DNA from: Micromonospora humi | GTDB taxonomy: Bacteria; Actinomycetota; Actinomycetes; Mycobacteriales; Micromonosporaceae | Assembly: GCF_900090105.1 (NCBI RefSeq) | Contig: NZ_FMDM01000005.1 | Span: forward strand, 310,001-374,000 | DNA: 64,000 nt | Direction: 5' to 3' | In this document: in pieces, positions 31,226 through 40,176 of the stretch | How the letters are laid out: each line of letters opens with the position of its first letter | Numbering within the stretch: position 1 is the stretch's first letter | Notes under the pieces: model-generated | What the model was told of the DNA's origin: nothing | What the model saw: only the letters and a program-made list of their open reading frames with translations | Databases searched by the model: none | Program-made: the position numbers and the translations under genes

Positions 31226-32905
31226 TCAGCGCTGCTCGGCCTCCCGCAGCGCGTCCCGCGCCGCGCCGTAGCGCGCCAGCACGGCCCAGACCGGATCCAG
31301 CACGTACTTCTCGCCGACGCTGCCCACGGAGGTGAGCAGGCGCTGCTCGGCGCGACGGCGGGCCCGCCGGGCCGCCCAGCCGACCACCGGCCGGGTCAGC
31401 GCCGCGACCAGCAACCCGGCCAGCAGGCCGCCCAGCAGCAGCACGGTGGGCCAGGGCACCTCGCCGAGCCTCGGGTGCTCCAGCGGCGGCAGGCCGAGGA
31501 AGCGCACCGCGTAGCCCAGGACCAGCCAGAGCAATCCGCCGAGCGCGGCGAGGGTGACCAGCCACTGGATCCCGCCGACCACCCGCCACCACGCGGGCCG
31601 CCGGTCCATGCCGAGGTCGGTGGCCGCTACCGCGTGGTCCAGCGCGCCCGGCAGGTCGGTCAACCGGGACCGGGCCGCGGCGGTCACCGCGGCCGGCCAG
31701 GGCGCCGGCAGGTCGGTGCTGGAGCGGTCGGCCACCGCCCGGATGGCCAGGTGCAGCGACGACCGCTGCGCGGCGGTCGGATCGGGTACGGAGGTCGCCG
31801 AGATCAGGCTCTCCGCCGGCGCCTCCGGGTCGCGCCCGGGCAGGTGCAGCCGGCGCAGCGGATCGGGGCGCAGCTTCCGCCAGCTCCGCACCAGCGGCCA
31901 GCCGGTGCTGCTCACCGCCCGGTGCCGGTAGGCGCCCTCGACCGCCTGCGCGACGGTCGGCACCCCGGCCGCCCCGGCGAGCGCCCGGGTGAGCTCCTGG
32001 GCCGAGGCGTCACCGGGTCGGGTGCGCGGCGGCTCCGGCCCGACCAGCGGTTCCAGATCGGCCACCACGGCGTCCACGTCCCCGGAGAGCCGGCGCAGGG
32101 CGGCCTGCCGTTCGGCGACCGTCTTCTCCAACTCGGCCCGTAGCCCGGCCAACCCGGCCGGGTCGGTGGCCACGGTGGGCAGCAGCGGCACCCCGCCCAG
32201 CCCGTCGGCGTCGAGCAGCCGGCGCAGGTCGTCGAGGACCGTGGGCAGCTCGGTCGGGTGCAACCGGTCGGCCTGGTTGAGCACCACCACGGTCACGTCC
32301 TTGTGCCGGTGGAACTCGCGCAGGTAGCTGGTGTGGATCACGCGGTCGGCGTACTTCTGCGGGTCGACCACCCAGACCACGAGGTCGACCAGGCCGAGCA
32401 GCCGGTCGACCTCCAGCCGGTGGTGGTGCTGCACCGAGTCGAAGTCGGGCAGGTCCAGCAGGACGAGGCCGTGCAGGGTCGACTCGTCGTCGCCGTCCAG
32501 CGGGCTCTCCCGGACGAAACGGTGCCGGGGGAGCACGCCGACCCAGTCGAGCAGCCGGACCGCGCCGTCGAGCGGACCCCACACGCAGGCATGGGCCACC
32601 CCGGTGGTCGGGCGGCGCACGCCGACCGGGGAGAGGTCCATCCGGGCGAGCGCGTTGAACAGGCTCGACTTGCCGCTGCCGGTCGCGCCGGCCAGGGCGA
32701 CCAGGGTGTGGCGGCCGGAGAGGGCGAGCCGGTCACCGGCCCGCTCGACCACCGTGTGCCCGGCCACGAGCTGGGCGTCGGGCACCTGGCCGTCCACCGC
32801 GCGGAGGAACCGCTGGACCGCCTCCAGGCGCGCGATCAGGACGTCCGGATCGACCCGCTGGTCGGCCCGGAACGCCTCGCGTACCCGTCCCACGATGTTC
32901 GTCAT
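31226..32905 (-). CDS. Membrane-associated dynamin-like GTPase, second of pair
   Basis: The 559-residue protein has a GTPase domain with P-loop GATGSGKSS (73-81), a threonine-containing switch I region (RRPTTGVAHACVW), the G3 motif DLPDFDS (151-157) and G4-like NQAD (210-213). A helical region follows, with two hydrophobic segments near residues 430-480 (WLVTLAALGGLLWLVLGYAV and TVLLLGGLLAGLLVAALTRP), then a basic C terminus. This resembles the bacterial dynamin-like or YfjP-type GTPases that bind or remodel membranes. Its ATG overlaps the stop of the upstream GTPase gene (ATGA). Paired dynamin-like genes in one operon occur in other bacteria, where the products form hetero-oligomers; a similar complex here is inferred. 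Confidence 0.87.
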   Translation of the reverse strand: MTNIVGRVREAFRADQRVDPDVLIARLEAVQRFLRAVDGQVPDAQLVAGHTVVERAGDRLALSGRHTLVALAGATGSGKSSLFNALARMDLSPVGVRRPTTGVAHACVWGPLDGAVRLLDWVGVLPRHRFVRESPLDGDDESTLHGLVLLDLPDFDSVQHHHRLEVDRLLGLVDLVVWVVDPQKYADRVIHTSYLREFHRHKDVTVVVLNQADRLHPTELPTVLDDLRRLLDADGLGGVPLLPTVATDPAGLAGLRAELEKTVAERQAALRRLSGDVDAVVADLEPLVGPEPPRTRPGDASAQELTRALAGAAGVPTVAQAVEGAYRHRAVSSTGWPLVRSWRKLRPDPLRRLHLPGRDPEAPAESLISATSVPDPTAAQRSSLHLAIRAVADRSSTDLPAPWPAAVTAAARSRLTDLPGALDHAVAATDLGMDRRPAWWRVVGGIQWLVTLAALGGLLWLVLGYAVRFLGLPPLEHPRLGEVPWPTVLLLGGLLAGLLVAALTRPVVGWAARRARRRAEQRLLTSVGSVGEKYVLDPVWAVLARYGAARDALREAEQR

Positions 32906-34740
32906 GGGTGTCGACCGTCCTGTTCGGTGGTGGGCAACGCGGCGTCGGCCGTGGACAGACCGCTGCGGTGCCGGGCCCGTTCGACCGCCACGGCGGCCCG
33001 GCGCAGCGTCTCGCCGGCGTCGGCGGCCGGGCGGGCGGCCTCGGTGCGGGCCAGGAAACGGGCGGCCTCCTCGGCCATCAACGCGCCGACCCGGTCGAGC
33101 AGGTCGACCCGCGCCTTGCGGGACAGGTTCCGCACCGCCTGGTCGCCGAAGATGGCCTGGAGCACGGTCTGGCCGGCGACCGCGGTGCCGGTGCCCGCGG
33201 CGACCTCGAGCCCGGTGGGGATGAAGGCGGTGGAGGCGAAGACGCCGATCATGACGGCCAGACCGGTGGCATTGACCGCGTAGGCGGCCGTGCGGGCCAC
33301 GAAACGGCGGTCGGCGCCCTCGACGCGGACCAGCTCCAGCACCCCGCGCTGCCAGTCGCGGACCAGTTGCTCACCGCGCGCGGGCAGGTCGGCCGAGGCG
33401 TGCGCCAGCTCCGGCTCGAGCAGCGCCGCGCCCGCCGGATGCGCCTTCCACCCGGTGTACGCGTTCTCCGCTGCCTCGGCGGCCACCCCGCGCAGCAGCG
33501 TGACCAGCTGGGACTCGATAGCGGTACGCAGCTCCGCGGCGGGCGCGGGTCGTCCGGTGATGGTCGCGACCACCCGGTCGCGCAGCCGCCCGATCCGCGC
33601 CTCCAGGCTGCGGAAGAACTCGCCGGTGCCGACGAACTCCTGCCAGCGGGCCAGCACCTCGCCGCGGAGCAGCCGGCCGTCCTTGAGCCCCTGGTCGACG
33701 GTGCGCTCCGCGCCCCGGTAGGCGGCCCGGACCCGCTCGTCCAGCGCCTCGGCGGCGGCCACCTGCTCGTCGGCGGCGTCGGCCAGCGCCTCGACCACCG
33801 GGTGCAGGGCGGCCAGCGCGCCGTCGAGCGTCTGCCGGACCACCGCCGAGCGGGCCTCCGCGTCGCCGGCGAGCCGGGCGAACCACCCGCTCAGCGGGGC
33901 CGTCATCCGGTCGGGCAGCAGCCCCTGCCCGTCCACCCACGTCTCCGGCAGCACGAACAGCGGCGCGGCGCCCAGCTCCTGGCTGGCCAGCATCTGCGAC
34001 AGGTGGGCGGCGATCTCGTCGGCCGCCTCGGGCGGGACCCGGTCGAGCACCATGGCCACGGCGGTGCCCCGGGCCCGGGCGCTGCGCAGCAGCTCCCAGG
34101 GGACGGCGTCGGCGTAGCGCGCGGCGGTGGTGACGAACAGCCAGAGGTCGGCGGCGGCGAGCAGCTGCCCGGCGAGCGCCCGGTTGGCGTCGACCACCGA
34201 GTCGATGTCGGGGGCGTCGAGGAAGGCCAGGCCGGGCGGCAGCGCCGGGGCGGTGACCAGTTGCAGGGTGCCGGGGTGCTCGCTCGGGTCGGTGGTGCGG
34301 GTCAGGCCGGGCAGCAGCTCGCCCTGGCGGAACCAGGCCGCGTCGGCGGGGTTGCAGACCAGCACCGGGGAGCGGGTGGTCGGGCGGAGCACACCCGCCG
34401 CGCTGACCCGCGCCTGGACCAGGCTGTTGACCAACGTCGACTTGCCGGCACCGGTCGAGCCGCCGACCACCACGAGCAGTGGGGCGTCGAGCCGGGCCAG
34501 GCGCGGCAGCAGGTAGTCGTCGAGCTGGTCGGTGAGGCTGCGGGCGGCCTGCCGGGCCGAATCGGCCGACGGCAGCGTCAACGGGAAGCGAGCCGCGTCG
34601 ATCGCGGACCGCAGGCCGGCTAGCGCGGCGGGCAGGCCCGCGGCGTCTCCGCCGGGCTGGTTCTCGCCGTGGGTGGTTCCGGTGCGGGCTGCGACGGCGG
34701 GCGCGCCGGCACGGGTGGCGGGATCGCCATGCGTCGTCAC
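32902..34740 (-). CDS. Dynamin-like GTPase, first of pair
   Basis: I start at the GTG at 34740 (VTTHGDPATRAGAPAVAART, 612 residues); the frame is open further up but would run through the HspR operator. The GTPase domain has P-loop GGSTGAGKST (93-102), RPTTRSPVLV (switch I) and LAFLDAPDIDSVVDANRAL (G3). G4 is less clear, with VLDRVPPEAADE at that position, so nucleotide specificity is uncertain. Long helices follow, and near residue 520 a hydrophobic pair (YAVNATGLAVMIGVFASTAF, then GTAVAGQTVLQAIFG) could insert in the membrane. It is coupled to the GTPase at 31226. It is divergent from dnaK and its upstream region borders the HAIR box, so heat-shock control is possible but untested. Confidence 0.85.
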   Translation of the reverse strand: MTTHGDPATRAGAPAVAARTGTTHGENQPGGDAAGLPAALAGLRSAIDAARFPLTLPSADSARQAARSLTDQLDDYLLPRLARLDAPLLVVVGGSTGAGKSTLVNSLVQARVSAAGVLRPTTRSPVLVCNPADAAWFRQGELLPGLTRTTDPSEHPGTLQLVTAPALPPGLAFLDAPDIDSVVDANRALAGQLLAAADLWLFVTTAARYADAVPWELLRSARARGTAVAMVLDRVPPEAADEIAAHLSQMLASQELGAAPLFVLPETWVDGQGLLPDRMTAPLSGWFARLAGDAEARSAVVRQTLDGALAALHPVVEALADAADEQVAAAEALDERVRAAYRGAERTVDQGLKDGRLLRGEVLARWQEFVGTGEFFRSLEARIGRLRDRVVATITGRPAPAAELRTAIESQLVTLLRGVAAEAAENAYTGWKAHPAGAALLEPELAHASADLPARGEQLVRDWQRGVLELVRVEGADRRFVARTAAYAVNATGLAVMIGVFASTAFIPTGLEVAAGTGTAVAGQTVLQAIFGDQAVRNLSRKARVDLLDRVGALMAEEAARFLARTEAARPAADAGETLRRAAVAVERARHRSGLSTADAALPTTEQDGRHP

Positions 34741-34850
34741 CGCTAAAGCGTGCCCGACCGACGCAAGGTAAGACAACCGGACGGTAATAACGGTCAGGTT
34801 GCGCCGAGTCGACTCAACCTCGACTTGCGGTTTGCCGAGGGCGTGGCACC

Positions 34851-34871
34851 ATTGAGTCAAGTTCACTCAAC
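34851..34871. promoter_or_regulatory. HAIR box (HspR operator) of the dnaK operon
   Basis: ATTGAGT-CAAGTTC-ACTCAAC fits CTTGAGT-N7-ACTCAAG at 12 of 14 arm positions. It lies 80 bases upstream of dnaK. A related GAGTCGACTCAA (34806-34817) lies upstream and could be a second, weaker site. HspR, encoded as the last gene of this operon, should bind here with DnaK as co-repressor. Confidence 0.88.
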
Positions 34872-34951
34872 TTGTGGTGCGGCCGCCTCCGGGCGACCCC
34901 GCCGGGCAGGTCGTCTGACCTGCTCACCCGTTACGAAGCGAGGAAGCGAAC

Positions 34952-36829
34952 ATGGCACGTGCGGTCGGCATCGACCTCGGCACGACGAACTCCTGCGTCA
35001 GCGTTCTCGAGGGCGGTGAGCCCACCGTCATCGCCAACGCCGAGGGCTCGCGGACGACTCCCTCGATCGTCGCGTTCGCCCGCAACGGCGAGGTGCTCGT
35101 CGGTGAGGTCGCCAAGCGCCAGGCGGTGACCAACCCCGACCGGACCATCCGCTCGGTCAAGCGGGAGATCGGCACCAACTGGACCGTCGACATCGACGGC
35201 AAGAAGTACACCCCGCAGGAGATCTCGGCCCGGACGCTGATGAAGCTCAAGCGGGACGCCGAGGCGTACCTGGGCGAGCAGATCGCCGACGCGGTGATCA
35301 CCGTCCCGGCCTACTTCAACGACGGGCAGCGCCAGGCCACCAAGGAGGCCGGTGAGATCGCCGGCTTCAACGTGCTGCGGATCGTGAACGAGCCGACCGC
35401 GGCCGCCCTGGCGTACGGCCTGGACAAGGGCTCCAAGGAGCAGACCGTCCTGGTCTTCGACCTCGGTGGCGGCACCTTCGACGTGTCGCTGCTGGAGCTG
35501 GCCGAGGGCGTGGTCGAGGTCAAGTCGACGAGCGGTGACAACCAGCTCGGTGGCGACGACTGGGACCAGCGCATCATCGACCACCTGGTGAAGACGTTCC
35601 GTGGCGAGCACGGCATCGACCTCTCGCAGGACAAGATGGCCATGCAGCGGCTCAAGGAGGCGGCCGAGAAGGCCAAGATCGAGCTGTCCGCGGCCACCAC
35701 CAGCAACATCAACCTGCCGTACATCACCGCCGGCTCGGCCGGCCCGCTGCACCTCGACGTGACGCTGAGCCGCGCCGAGTTCCAGCGCATGACGCAGGAC
35801 CTGCTGGACCGCTGCAAGGGCCCGTTCGAGCAGGCCGTCAAGGACGCCGGGATCAAGGTCTCCGACGTCGACCACGTCATCCTGGTCGGCGGCTCCACCC
35901 GGATGCCGGCCGTCACCGACCTGGTCAAGCAGCTCACCGGCCGTGACCCGAACAAGGGCGTCAACCCGGACGAGGTCGTCGCCGTCGGCGCCGCCCTCCA
36001 GGCCGGCGTGCTCAAGGGCGAGGTCAAGGACGTCCTGCTGCTCGACGTGACCCCGCTGAGCCTGGGCATCGAGACCAAGGGCGGCATCTTCACCAAGCTC
36101 ATCGAGCGCAACACCACCATCCCGACCAAGCGCTCCGAGGTCTTCACCACGGCCGACGACAACCAGCCGTCGGTGCTGATCCAGGTGTTCCAGGGCGAGC
36201 GGGAGATCGCGGCCTACAACAAGAAGCTCGGCACCTTCGAGCTGACCGGCCTCCCGCCGGCGCCGCGCGGCGTGCCGCAGATCGAGGTCACGTTCGACAT
36301 CGACGCCAACGGCATCGTGAACGTGCACGCCAAGGACCTGGGCACCGGCAAGGAGCAGAAGATGACGATCACCGGCGGCTCCTCGCTGCCGAAGGACGAC
36401 ATCGAGCGCATGCGCCGGGACGCCGAGGAGCACGCCGACGAGGACAAGCGTCGCCGCGAGGAGGCGGAGACCCGCAACGTCGCCGAGGCGCTCCAGTGGC
36501 AGACCGAGAAGTTCCTCGCCGAGAGCGGCGACAAGCTGCCGGGTGAGAACCGTGACCAGCTCAACGAGGCGCTCGGCGAGCTGCGCAGCGCCCTCGGCGG
36601 GCAGGACATCGACAAGATCAAGGCCGCGCACGAGAAGCTGGCCCAGGTCTCCCAGCAGGCTGGTTCGCTGCTCTACGCCCAGCAGCAGGAGGGCGAGCCG
36701 GGTGCCCAGGGCGCTCCGGGCGCCGGTGCTGCCGGGCCGGGTGCCGGCGCCGGTGCGACCGGTGGCCCGCAGGCCGGCGGCCCCGACGACGTGGTCGACG
36801 CGGAGATCGTGGACGAGGACAAGAAGTGA
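34952..36829 (+). CDS. dnaK: Chaperone DnaK (Hsp70)
   Basis: The 625-residue protein is full length. The nucleotide-binding domain carries [20 protein letters not shown] at the N terminus, [20 protein letters not shown], and [21 protein letters not shown] linker with [11 protein letters not shown] leads to the substrate-binding domain and helical lid, ending in a Gly/Ala-rich tail and the typical [12 protein letters not shown]. DnaK folds nascent and damaged proteins with DnaJ and GrpE and, in actinobacteria, acts as co-repressor with HspR. GCGAGGAAGCGAAC precedes the ATG. It is first in dnaK-grpE-dnaJ-hspR, under the HAIR box at 34851. Confidence 0.99.
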   Translation: MARAVGIDLGTTNSCVSVLEGGEPTVIANAEGSRTTPSIVAFARNGEVLVGEVAKRQAVTNPDRTIRSVKREIGTNWTVDIDGKKYTPQEISARTLMKLKRDAEAYLGEQIADAVITVPAYFNDGQRQATKEAGEIAGFNVLRIVNEPTAAALAYGLDKGSKEQTVLVFDLGGGTFDVSLLELAEGVVEVKSTSGDNQLGGDDWDQRIIDHLVKTFRGEHGIDLSQDKMAMQRLKEAAEKAKIELSAATTSNINLPYITAGSAGPLHLDVTLSRAEFQRMTQDLLDRCKGPFEQAVKDAGIKVSDVDHVILVGGSTRMPAVTDLVKQLTGRDPNKGVNPDEVVAVGAALQAGVLKGEVKDVLLLDVTPLSLGIETKGGIFTKLIERNTTIPTKRSEVFTTADDNQPSVLIQVFQGEREIAAYNKKLGTFELTGLPPAPRGVPQIEVTFDIDANGIVNVHAKDLGTGKEQKMTITGGSSLPKDDIERMRRDAEEHADEDKRRREEAETRNVAEALQWQTEKFLAESGDKLPGENRDQLNEALGELRSALGGQDIDKIKAAHEKLAQVSQQAGSLLYAQQQEGEPGAQGAPGAGAAGPGAGAGATGGPQAGGPDDVVDAEIVDEDKK

Positions 36830-36877
36830 CAGTCGGTCCCCGACACGACTCGCACCGCAGAGGGATGAGGTAACCGC

Positions 36878-37630
36878 ATGACGGACAAGCCACGAGCGGC
36901 CGACCCGGGCTCGACCGGGTCGGCGCCGGGTGGCTCCCCGGGCGCCGGCAAGGACGCCGGCGACGAGCCGCGGGTCGTCATCCGCGACAAGCGCAAGCTC
37001 GGCAAGGTGACCGAGGAACCGGCGAACGACGCCTCGGCCGCCGACGCCGCCGCCGACGCGCCCGCCGAGGGCCTGGTCGAGGAGGCCGAGGTCGTGGTCG
37101 ACGAGATCGTCGGCGAGGCCGAGGTCGCCGGGCCGCCGGTGGTCGACTCGCCCGCCGAGCCGAGCGGGGAGACCGGCGGCACGTCGGCTCCGCTCGGGGC
37201 CGAGCTGGAGTCGCTCCGCTCCGATCTGGAGGAGCGCACCCGCGACCTCCAGCGGGTCTCGGCGGAGTACGCCAACTACCGCAAGCGGGTCGACCGCGAC
37301 CGCAACCTGGTCCAGGAGCAGGCGACCGGCGGGGTGCTCACCGCGCTGCTGCCGATCCTCGACGACCTGGACCGGGCGCGCGAGCACGGTGACCTGGTGG
37401 GCCCGTTCGGCAGCGTGGCCGAGCAGCTCACCGGGGCGCTGGGCAAGTTCGGCCTGACCGCGTTCGGCGAGCAGGGCGACCCGTTCGACCCGACCCGGCA
37501 CGAGGCGGTGGCCCACCAGACCTCCGCCGACGTGACCGAGCCGACCTGCGTGCAGGTCATGCGCCGGGGCTACCAGCTCGGTGAGCGGCTGCTGCGGCCG
37601 GCCCTGGTCGCGGTCGCGGACCCGGAGTAG
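36878..37630 (+). CDS. grpE: Nucleotide exchange factor GrpE
   Basis: The 250-residue protein releases ADP from DnaK. The N-terminal 105 residues are acidic and Ala-rich and probably disordered, longer than in E. coli GrpE but usual in actinobacteria. The GrpE domain begins with a long dimerising helix (LESLRSDLEERTRDLQRVSA, EYANYRKRVDRDRNLVQEQA), then LLPILDDLDRAREHGDLVGP, and ends with a beta domain containing DPFDPTRHEAVAHQTSADVT and VMRRGYQLGERLLRPALVAV. GATGAGG lies before the ATG. It is 48 bases after dnaK and 79 bases before dnaJ. Confidence 0.98.
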   Translation: MTDKPRAADPGSTGSAPGGSPGAGKDAGDEPRVVIRDKRKLGKVTEEPANDASAADAAADAPAEGLVEEAEVVVDEIVGEAEVAGPPVVDSPAEPSGETGGTSAPLGAELESLRSDLEERTRDLQRVSAEYANYRKRVDRDRNLVQEQATGGVLTALLPILDDLDRAREHGDLVGPFGSVAEQLTGALGKFGLTAFGEQGDPFDPTRHEAVAHQTSADVTEPTCVQVMRRGYQLGERLLRPALVAVADPE

Positions 37631-37709
37631 TGCCGACCCGTGACGTCCCGCCCGCCCCGCTCGGGCGGGCGGGACGACCGGGATTCGACCCGTGGAAGGG
37701 GGTGGACCG

Positions 37710-38897
37710 GTGAGTTCCAAGGACTGGATCGAGAAGGACTACTACGCCGCGTTGGGCGTGGACAAGTCCGCCTCCTCGGACGACATCAAGAAGTCGTACC
37801 GGAAATTGGCCCGGGAGTCGCATCCGGACCACAACCCCGGCGACACCGGGGCCGAGGAGCGGTTCAAGACCGTCTCCGAGGCGTACGCGGTGCTCGGCGA
37901 CGAGAAGAAGCGGCGCGAGTACGACGAGATGCGGTCGCTCTTCGGCTCGGGGGCGTTCCGGCGCGGCGCCCGCGGCGCGGGCCAGCCCGGCGGCGCGCCG
38001 TTCGACGTCTCCGACCTGTTCGGCGGCGGTGGCGCCGGCGGTGCCGACACCCGGTTCGGCGGGGGTGGCTTCACCGACCTGTTCAGCACGATCTTCTCCG
38101 GTGGCGGCGGTGGGGGCGCGGCCCGTCCGCGCGGCCCGGCCCGGGGTCGGGACGTCGAGGCCGAGGTGGCGCTCGACTTCTCCGACGCGGTCCGCGGCGT
38201 CACGCTGCCGCTGACCCTGCGCGCGCCCGGGGTCTGCGACACCTGCCACGGCAACGGCGCGAAGCCGGGCACCCAACCGGTCGCCTGCCCGGTCTGCCAC
38301 GGCGCCGGGGTCACCACCCGCAACCAGGGGTCGTTCAGCTTCTCCGAGCCGTGTCGCAACTGCCAGGGCGTCGGCACGATCGTCGAGGAGAAGTGCCCGG
38401 AGTGCCACGGCACCGGCGGGGTCACCAAGACCCGCACGCTGACCGTGCGCTTTCCGGCCGGGGTGGCCGACGGGCAGCGGATCCGCCTGGCGGGTCGGGG
38501 CGAGCCCGGTGAGCGGGGCGGCCCGGCCGGAGATCTGTTCGTGCACGTGAAGGTCCGCCCGGACGAGCTGTTCGGGCGCACCGGGGACGATCTGACCCTG
38601 AACGTCCCGATCACCTACGCCGAGGCCGTGCTCGGCACCGACCTGCGGGTCCCGACCCTGGACGGCACGGTGACCCTGCGGGTGCCACCGGGTACTCCCG
38701 CCGGACGGGTGCTGCGGGCCCGGGGCAAGGGCGTCGTCCGCAAGGACGGCCGCGTCGGTGACCTGCTGGTCACGCTGGACGTGGTGGTCCCGGCGACGGT
38801 GTCGGACGAGGCCCGGGCGGCCCTGGAGACCTTCGCGGCGCAGACCCCGCCCGCCGCGCGGGAACATCTCGAAGCGCGGGTACGTCGATTCAGTTGA
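37710..38897 (+). CDS. dnaJ: Co-chaperone DnaJ
   Basis: The 395-residue protein is a type I DnaJ. I use the GTG at 37710 (VSSKDWIEKDYYAALGVDKS) with GGAAGGGGG upstream; an in-frame ATG-less extension is less likely. Domains: J-domain (KKSYRKLARESHPDHNPGD, with the HPD that stimulates DnaK ATPase), a Gly/Phe-rich region with long glycine runs, a zinc domain with four CxxCxGxG motifs (CDTCHGNG, CPVCHGAG, CRNCQGVG, CPECHGTG), and two client-binding beta domains. It delivers substrates to DnaK. The J-domain and zinc residues are all intact. hspR follows after 24 bases. Confidence 0.98.
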   Translation: MSSKDWIEKDYYAALGVDKSASSDDIKKSYRKLARESHPDHNPGDTGAEERFKTVSEAYAVLGDEKKRREYDEMRSLFGSGAFRRGARGAGQPGGAPFDVSDLFGGGGAGGADTRFGGGGFTDLFSTIFSGGGGGGAARPRGPARGRDVEAEVALDFSDAVRGVTLPLTLRAPGVCDTCHGNGAKPGTQPVACPVCHGAGVTTRNQGSFSFSEPCRNCQGVGTIVEEKCPECHGTGGVTKTRTLTVRFPAGVADGQRIRLAGRGEPGERGGPAGDLFVHVKVRPDELFGRTGDDLTLNVPITYAEAVLGTDLRVPTLDGTVTLRVPPGTPAGRVLRARGKGVVRKDGRVGDLLVTLDVVVPATVSDEARAALETFAAQTPPAAREHLEARVRRFS

Positions 38898-38921
38898 CGG
38901 CGGCAGCGGAGGTGAGCGGGC

Positions 38922-39362
38922 ATGTCGGAGGAGTACGTCGGGTCAGGTGACCCGGCCTACGAGGCCAAGATCTTGATGATCTCGGTGGCCGCGCGGATGG
39001 CGGGCATGCACCCCCAGACGCTGCGCCAGTACGACCGGTTGGGCCTGGTGCAGGCCGGCCGGGCGGCCGGTGGCGGCCGACGCTACAGCGTCCGGGACGT
39101 GGTGCTGCTCCGCGAGGTGCAGCGCCTCAGCCAGGACGACGGGATCAACCTGGCCGGGGTGAAGCGGATCATCGGGCTGGAGCGGCTGCTGGAGGAGGCG
39201 CAGCAGCGGGTGGCCCGGCTGGAGGCGGAGCTGGACGCCGCGTACCGGCGGATCGCCGAGCTGGAGTCGCTGGGCGGCTTCGCCCGGGGCGACCTCGTGC
39301 CGACCAACCGCACCTCCACCGCGCTCGTCGTCTGGCGTCCCCGCCGCACCCCCGACCGCTGA
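38922..39362 (+). CDS. hspR: Heat-shock repressor HspR (MerR family)
   Basis: The 146-residue protein has a MerR winged helix (ILMISVAARMAGMHPQTLRQ, YDRLGLVQAGRAAGGGRRYS, VRDVVLLREVQRLSQDDGIN) followed by a coiled-coil dimerisation helix (LLEEAQQRVARLEAELDAAY). It ends with STALVVWRPRRTPDR, a tail typical of HspR. HspR represses dnaK and clpB through HAIR boxes, and both boxes are present in this window (34851 and 45245), so this is a closed feedback circuit with DnaK. GGAGGTGAG precedes the ATG. A strong terminator follows the gene and ends the operon. Confidence 0.97.
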   Translation: MSEEYVGSGDPAYEAKILMISVAARMAGMHPQTLRQYDRLGLVQAGRAAGGGRRYSVRDVVLLREVQRLSQDDGINLAGVKRIIGLERLLEEAQQRVARLEAELDAAYRRIAELESLGGFARGDLVPTNRTSTALVVWRPRRTPDR

Positions 39363-39376
39363 CGCTCGCGTTCCAC

Positions 39377-39422
39377 CGAAGGCCGGCACCGCCCCGGGTT
39401 CTCCCGGGGGTGCCGGCCTTCG
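39377..39422 (+). terminator. Terminator of the dnaK operon
   Basis: CGAAGGCCGGCACC pairs with GGTGCCGGCCTTCG, with further CCCGGG/CCCGGG pairing and a small bulge above. It begins 15 bases after the hspR stop codon. Confidence 0.8.
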
Positions 39423-39662
39423 TCATGCGCGCTGCCTCCGCGGCTGGTGGGTGGCGCTTCCGGGCCGCTGGGGGTTCGTCGTCGATGCCACCTACCGGTG
39501 GAGCGCCATGGGTGTCCACGGCGCGCTGAAGGGCGGGTGGCGCCCACCGCGCGTGTCCGGGCCGAGGTTGCCCGGAAAGCCGGGTGCGGCAGGGCGGCGT
39601 GCACTACGCTGCTGATCAGGGATAAATGCCCTGAAACGGAATCCGGGCTGGCGGGGGGAGCC

Positions 39663-39869
39663 ATGGCGGAACCGGCGAAGAAGGTGGCGGAACGGGCGGA
39701 GGAACGGCTGGAGAAGGTGGCCGAGAACGTCCGGGAGCGGTTCGACCGGGTGACCGAGGGTCGCTTCAGCGACAAGGTCAAGGAAGGGCGGTTCGCCGAC
39801 CAGACCGACCACGGAGTGGACCGGGCCAGGGACGACGAACGCCGGAAGAAGCAGGGCGGATCGACCTGA
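39663..39869 (+). CDS. Small charged helical protein
   Basis: The 68-residue protein starts at an ATG preceded by GGGGGAG. It is almost only Glu, Lys, Arg, Asp and Ala: an N-terminal amphipathic helix (EPAKKVAERAEERLEKVAEN) and a near-duplicated segment (TEGRFSDKVKEGRFADQTD). It has no cysteine, tryptophan or hydrophobic core, so it is probably helical or coiled-coil in complex. It loosely recalls the short antitoxin-like MT0933/Rv0909 proteins and CsbD-type stress proteins, but the match is too weak to name. It is followed by a strong hairpin and lies alone downstream of hspR. Confidence 0.65.
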   Translation: MAEPAKKVAERAEERLEKVAENVRERFDRVTEGRFSDKVKEGRFADQTDHGVDRARDDERRKKQGGST

Positions 39870-39884
39870 CGATCCGCCGACGTG

Positions 39885-39915
39885 CGGGCCGGGACCCACG
39901 GGGGGTCCCGGCCCG
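39885..39915 (+). terminator. Hairpin terminator
   Basis: CGGGCCGGGACCC and GGGTCCCGGCCCG form a perfect 13-bp stem with loop ACGGG, 16 bases after the stop of the small charged protein gene. Confidence 0.78.
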
Positions 39916-39972
39916 TTCGCCATTTCCTGCCGCTCCCGGCCGTTCCCGCCTCACAACCGCCCCCCACGCACG

Positions 39973-40028
39973 TGACCAAGGAGTTCGTGTCACCCCCGAG
40001 ATCCACTCCGACACAAACTCCTTGATCA
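39973..40028. repeat. GATCAAGGAGTT-type inverted repeat, copy 1
   Basis: TGACCAAGGAGTTCGTGTC (39973-39991) is complementary to GACACAAACTCCTTGATCA (40010-40028) with two mismatches and an 18-base loop. The same 19-base arms recur at 47989-48045. It has no transposase gene and no obvious target duplication. Confidence 0.75.
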
Positions 40029-40103
40029 CCTGGAGGGTGCGGCGGCGGAGATCAAGTTCGCCGTCAATCTCGTGGTCGCCGGGCCGGGGTCGCCCCTTCC
40101 GTC

Positions 40104-40173
40104 GATCTTGGAGTTGTGGCGGCTCGTCATTCCCCCGATAAGGGGCATTCCTTGGCACCACAAGTCCAAGATC
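40104..40173. repeat. GATCTTGGA-type inverted repeat
   Basis: GATCTTGGAGTTGTGG (40104-40119) pairs with CCACAAGTCCAAGATC (40158-40173) with one mismatch and a 38-base loop. Its arms also begin with GATC and carry a GGA-GTT-like core, so it may be a distant relative of the element 80 bases upstream. Confidence 0.65.
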
Positions 40174-40176
40174 GGC

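Noticed and set aside
21115..34740. A possible biosynthetic gene cluster around the aminotransferase, LLM and questin-oxidase-like genes or the bkd genes.
   Set aside because: No polyketide synthase, peptide synthetase, terpene cyclase or lanthipeptide gene occurs in the window; these enzymes are scattered singly among core genes.
34931..37720. A 929-codon open frame on the minus strand over dnaK and grpE.
   Set aside because: It is the antisense shadow of two certain genes in GC-rich DNA; the composition is Val/Leu/Arg/Asp-heavy with no recognisable domain or ribosome site.
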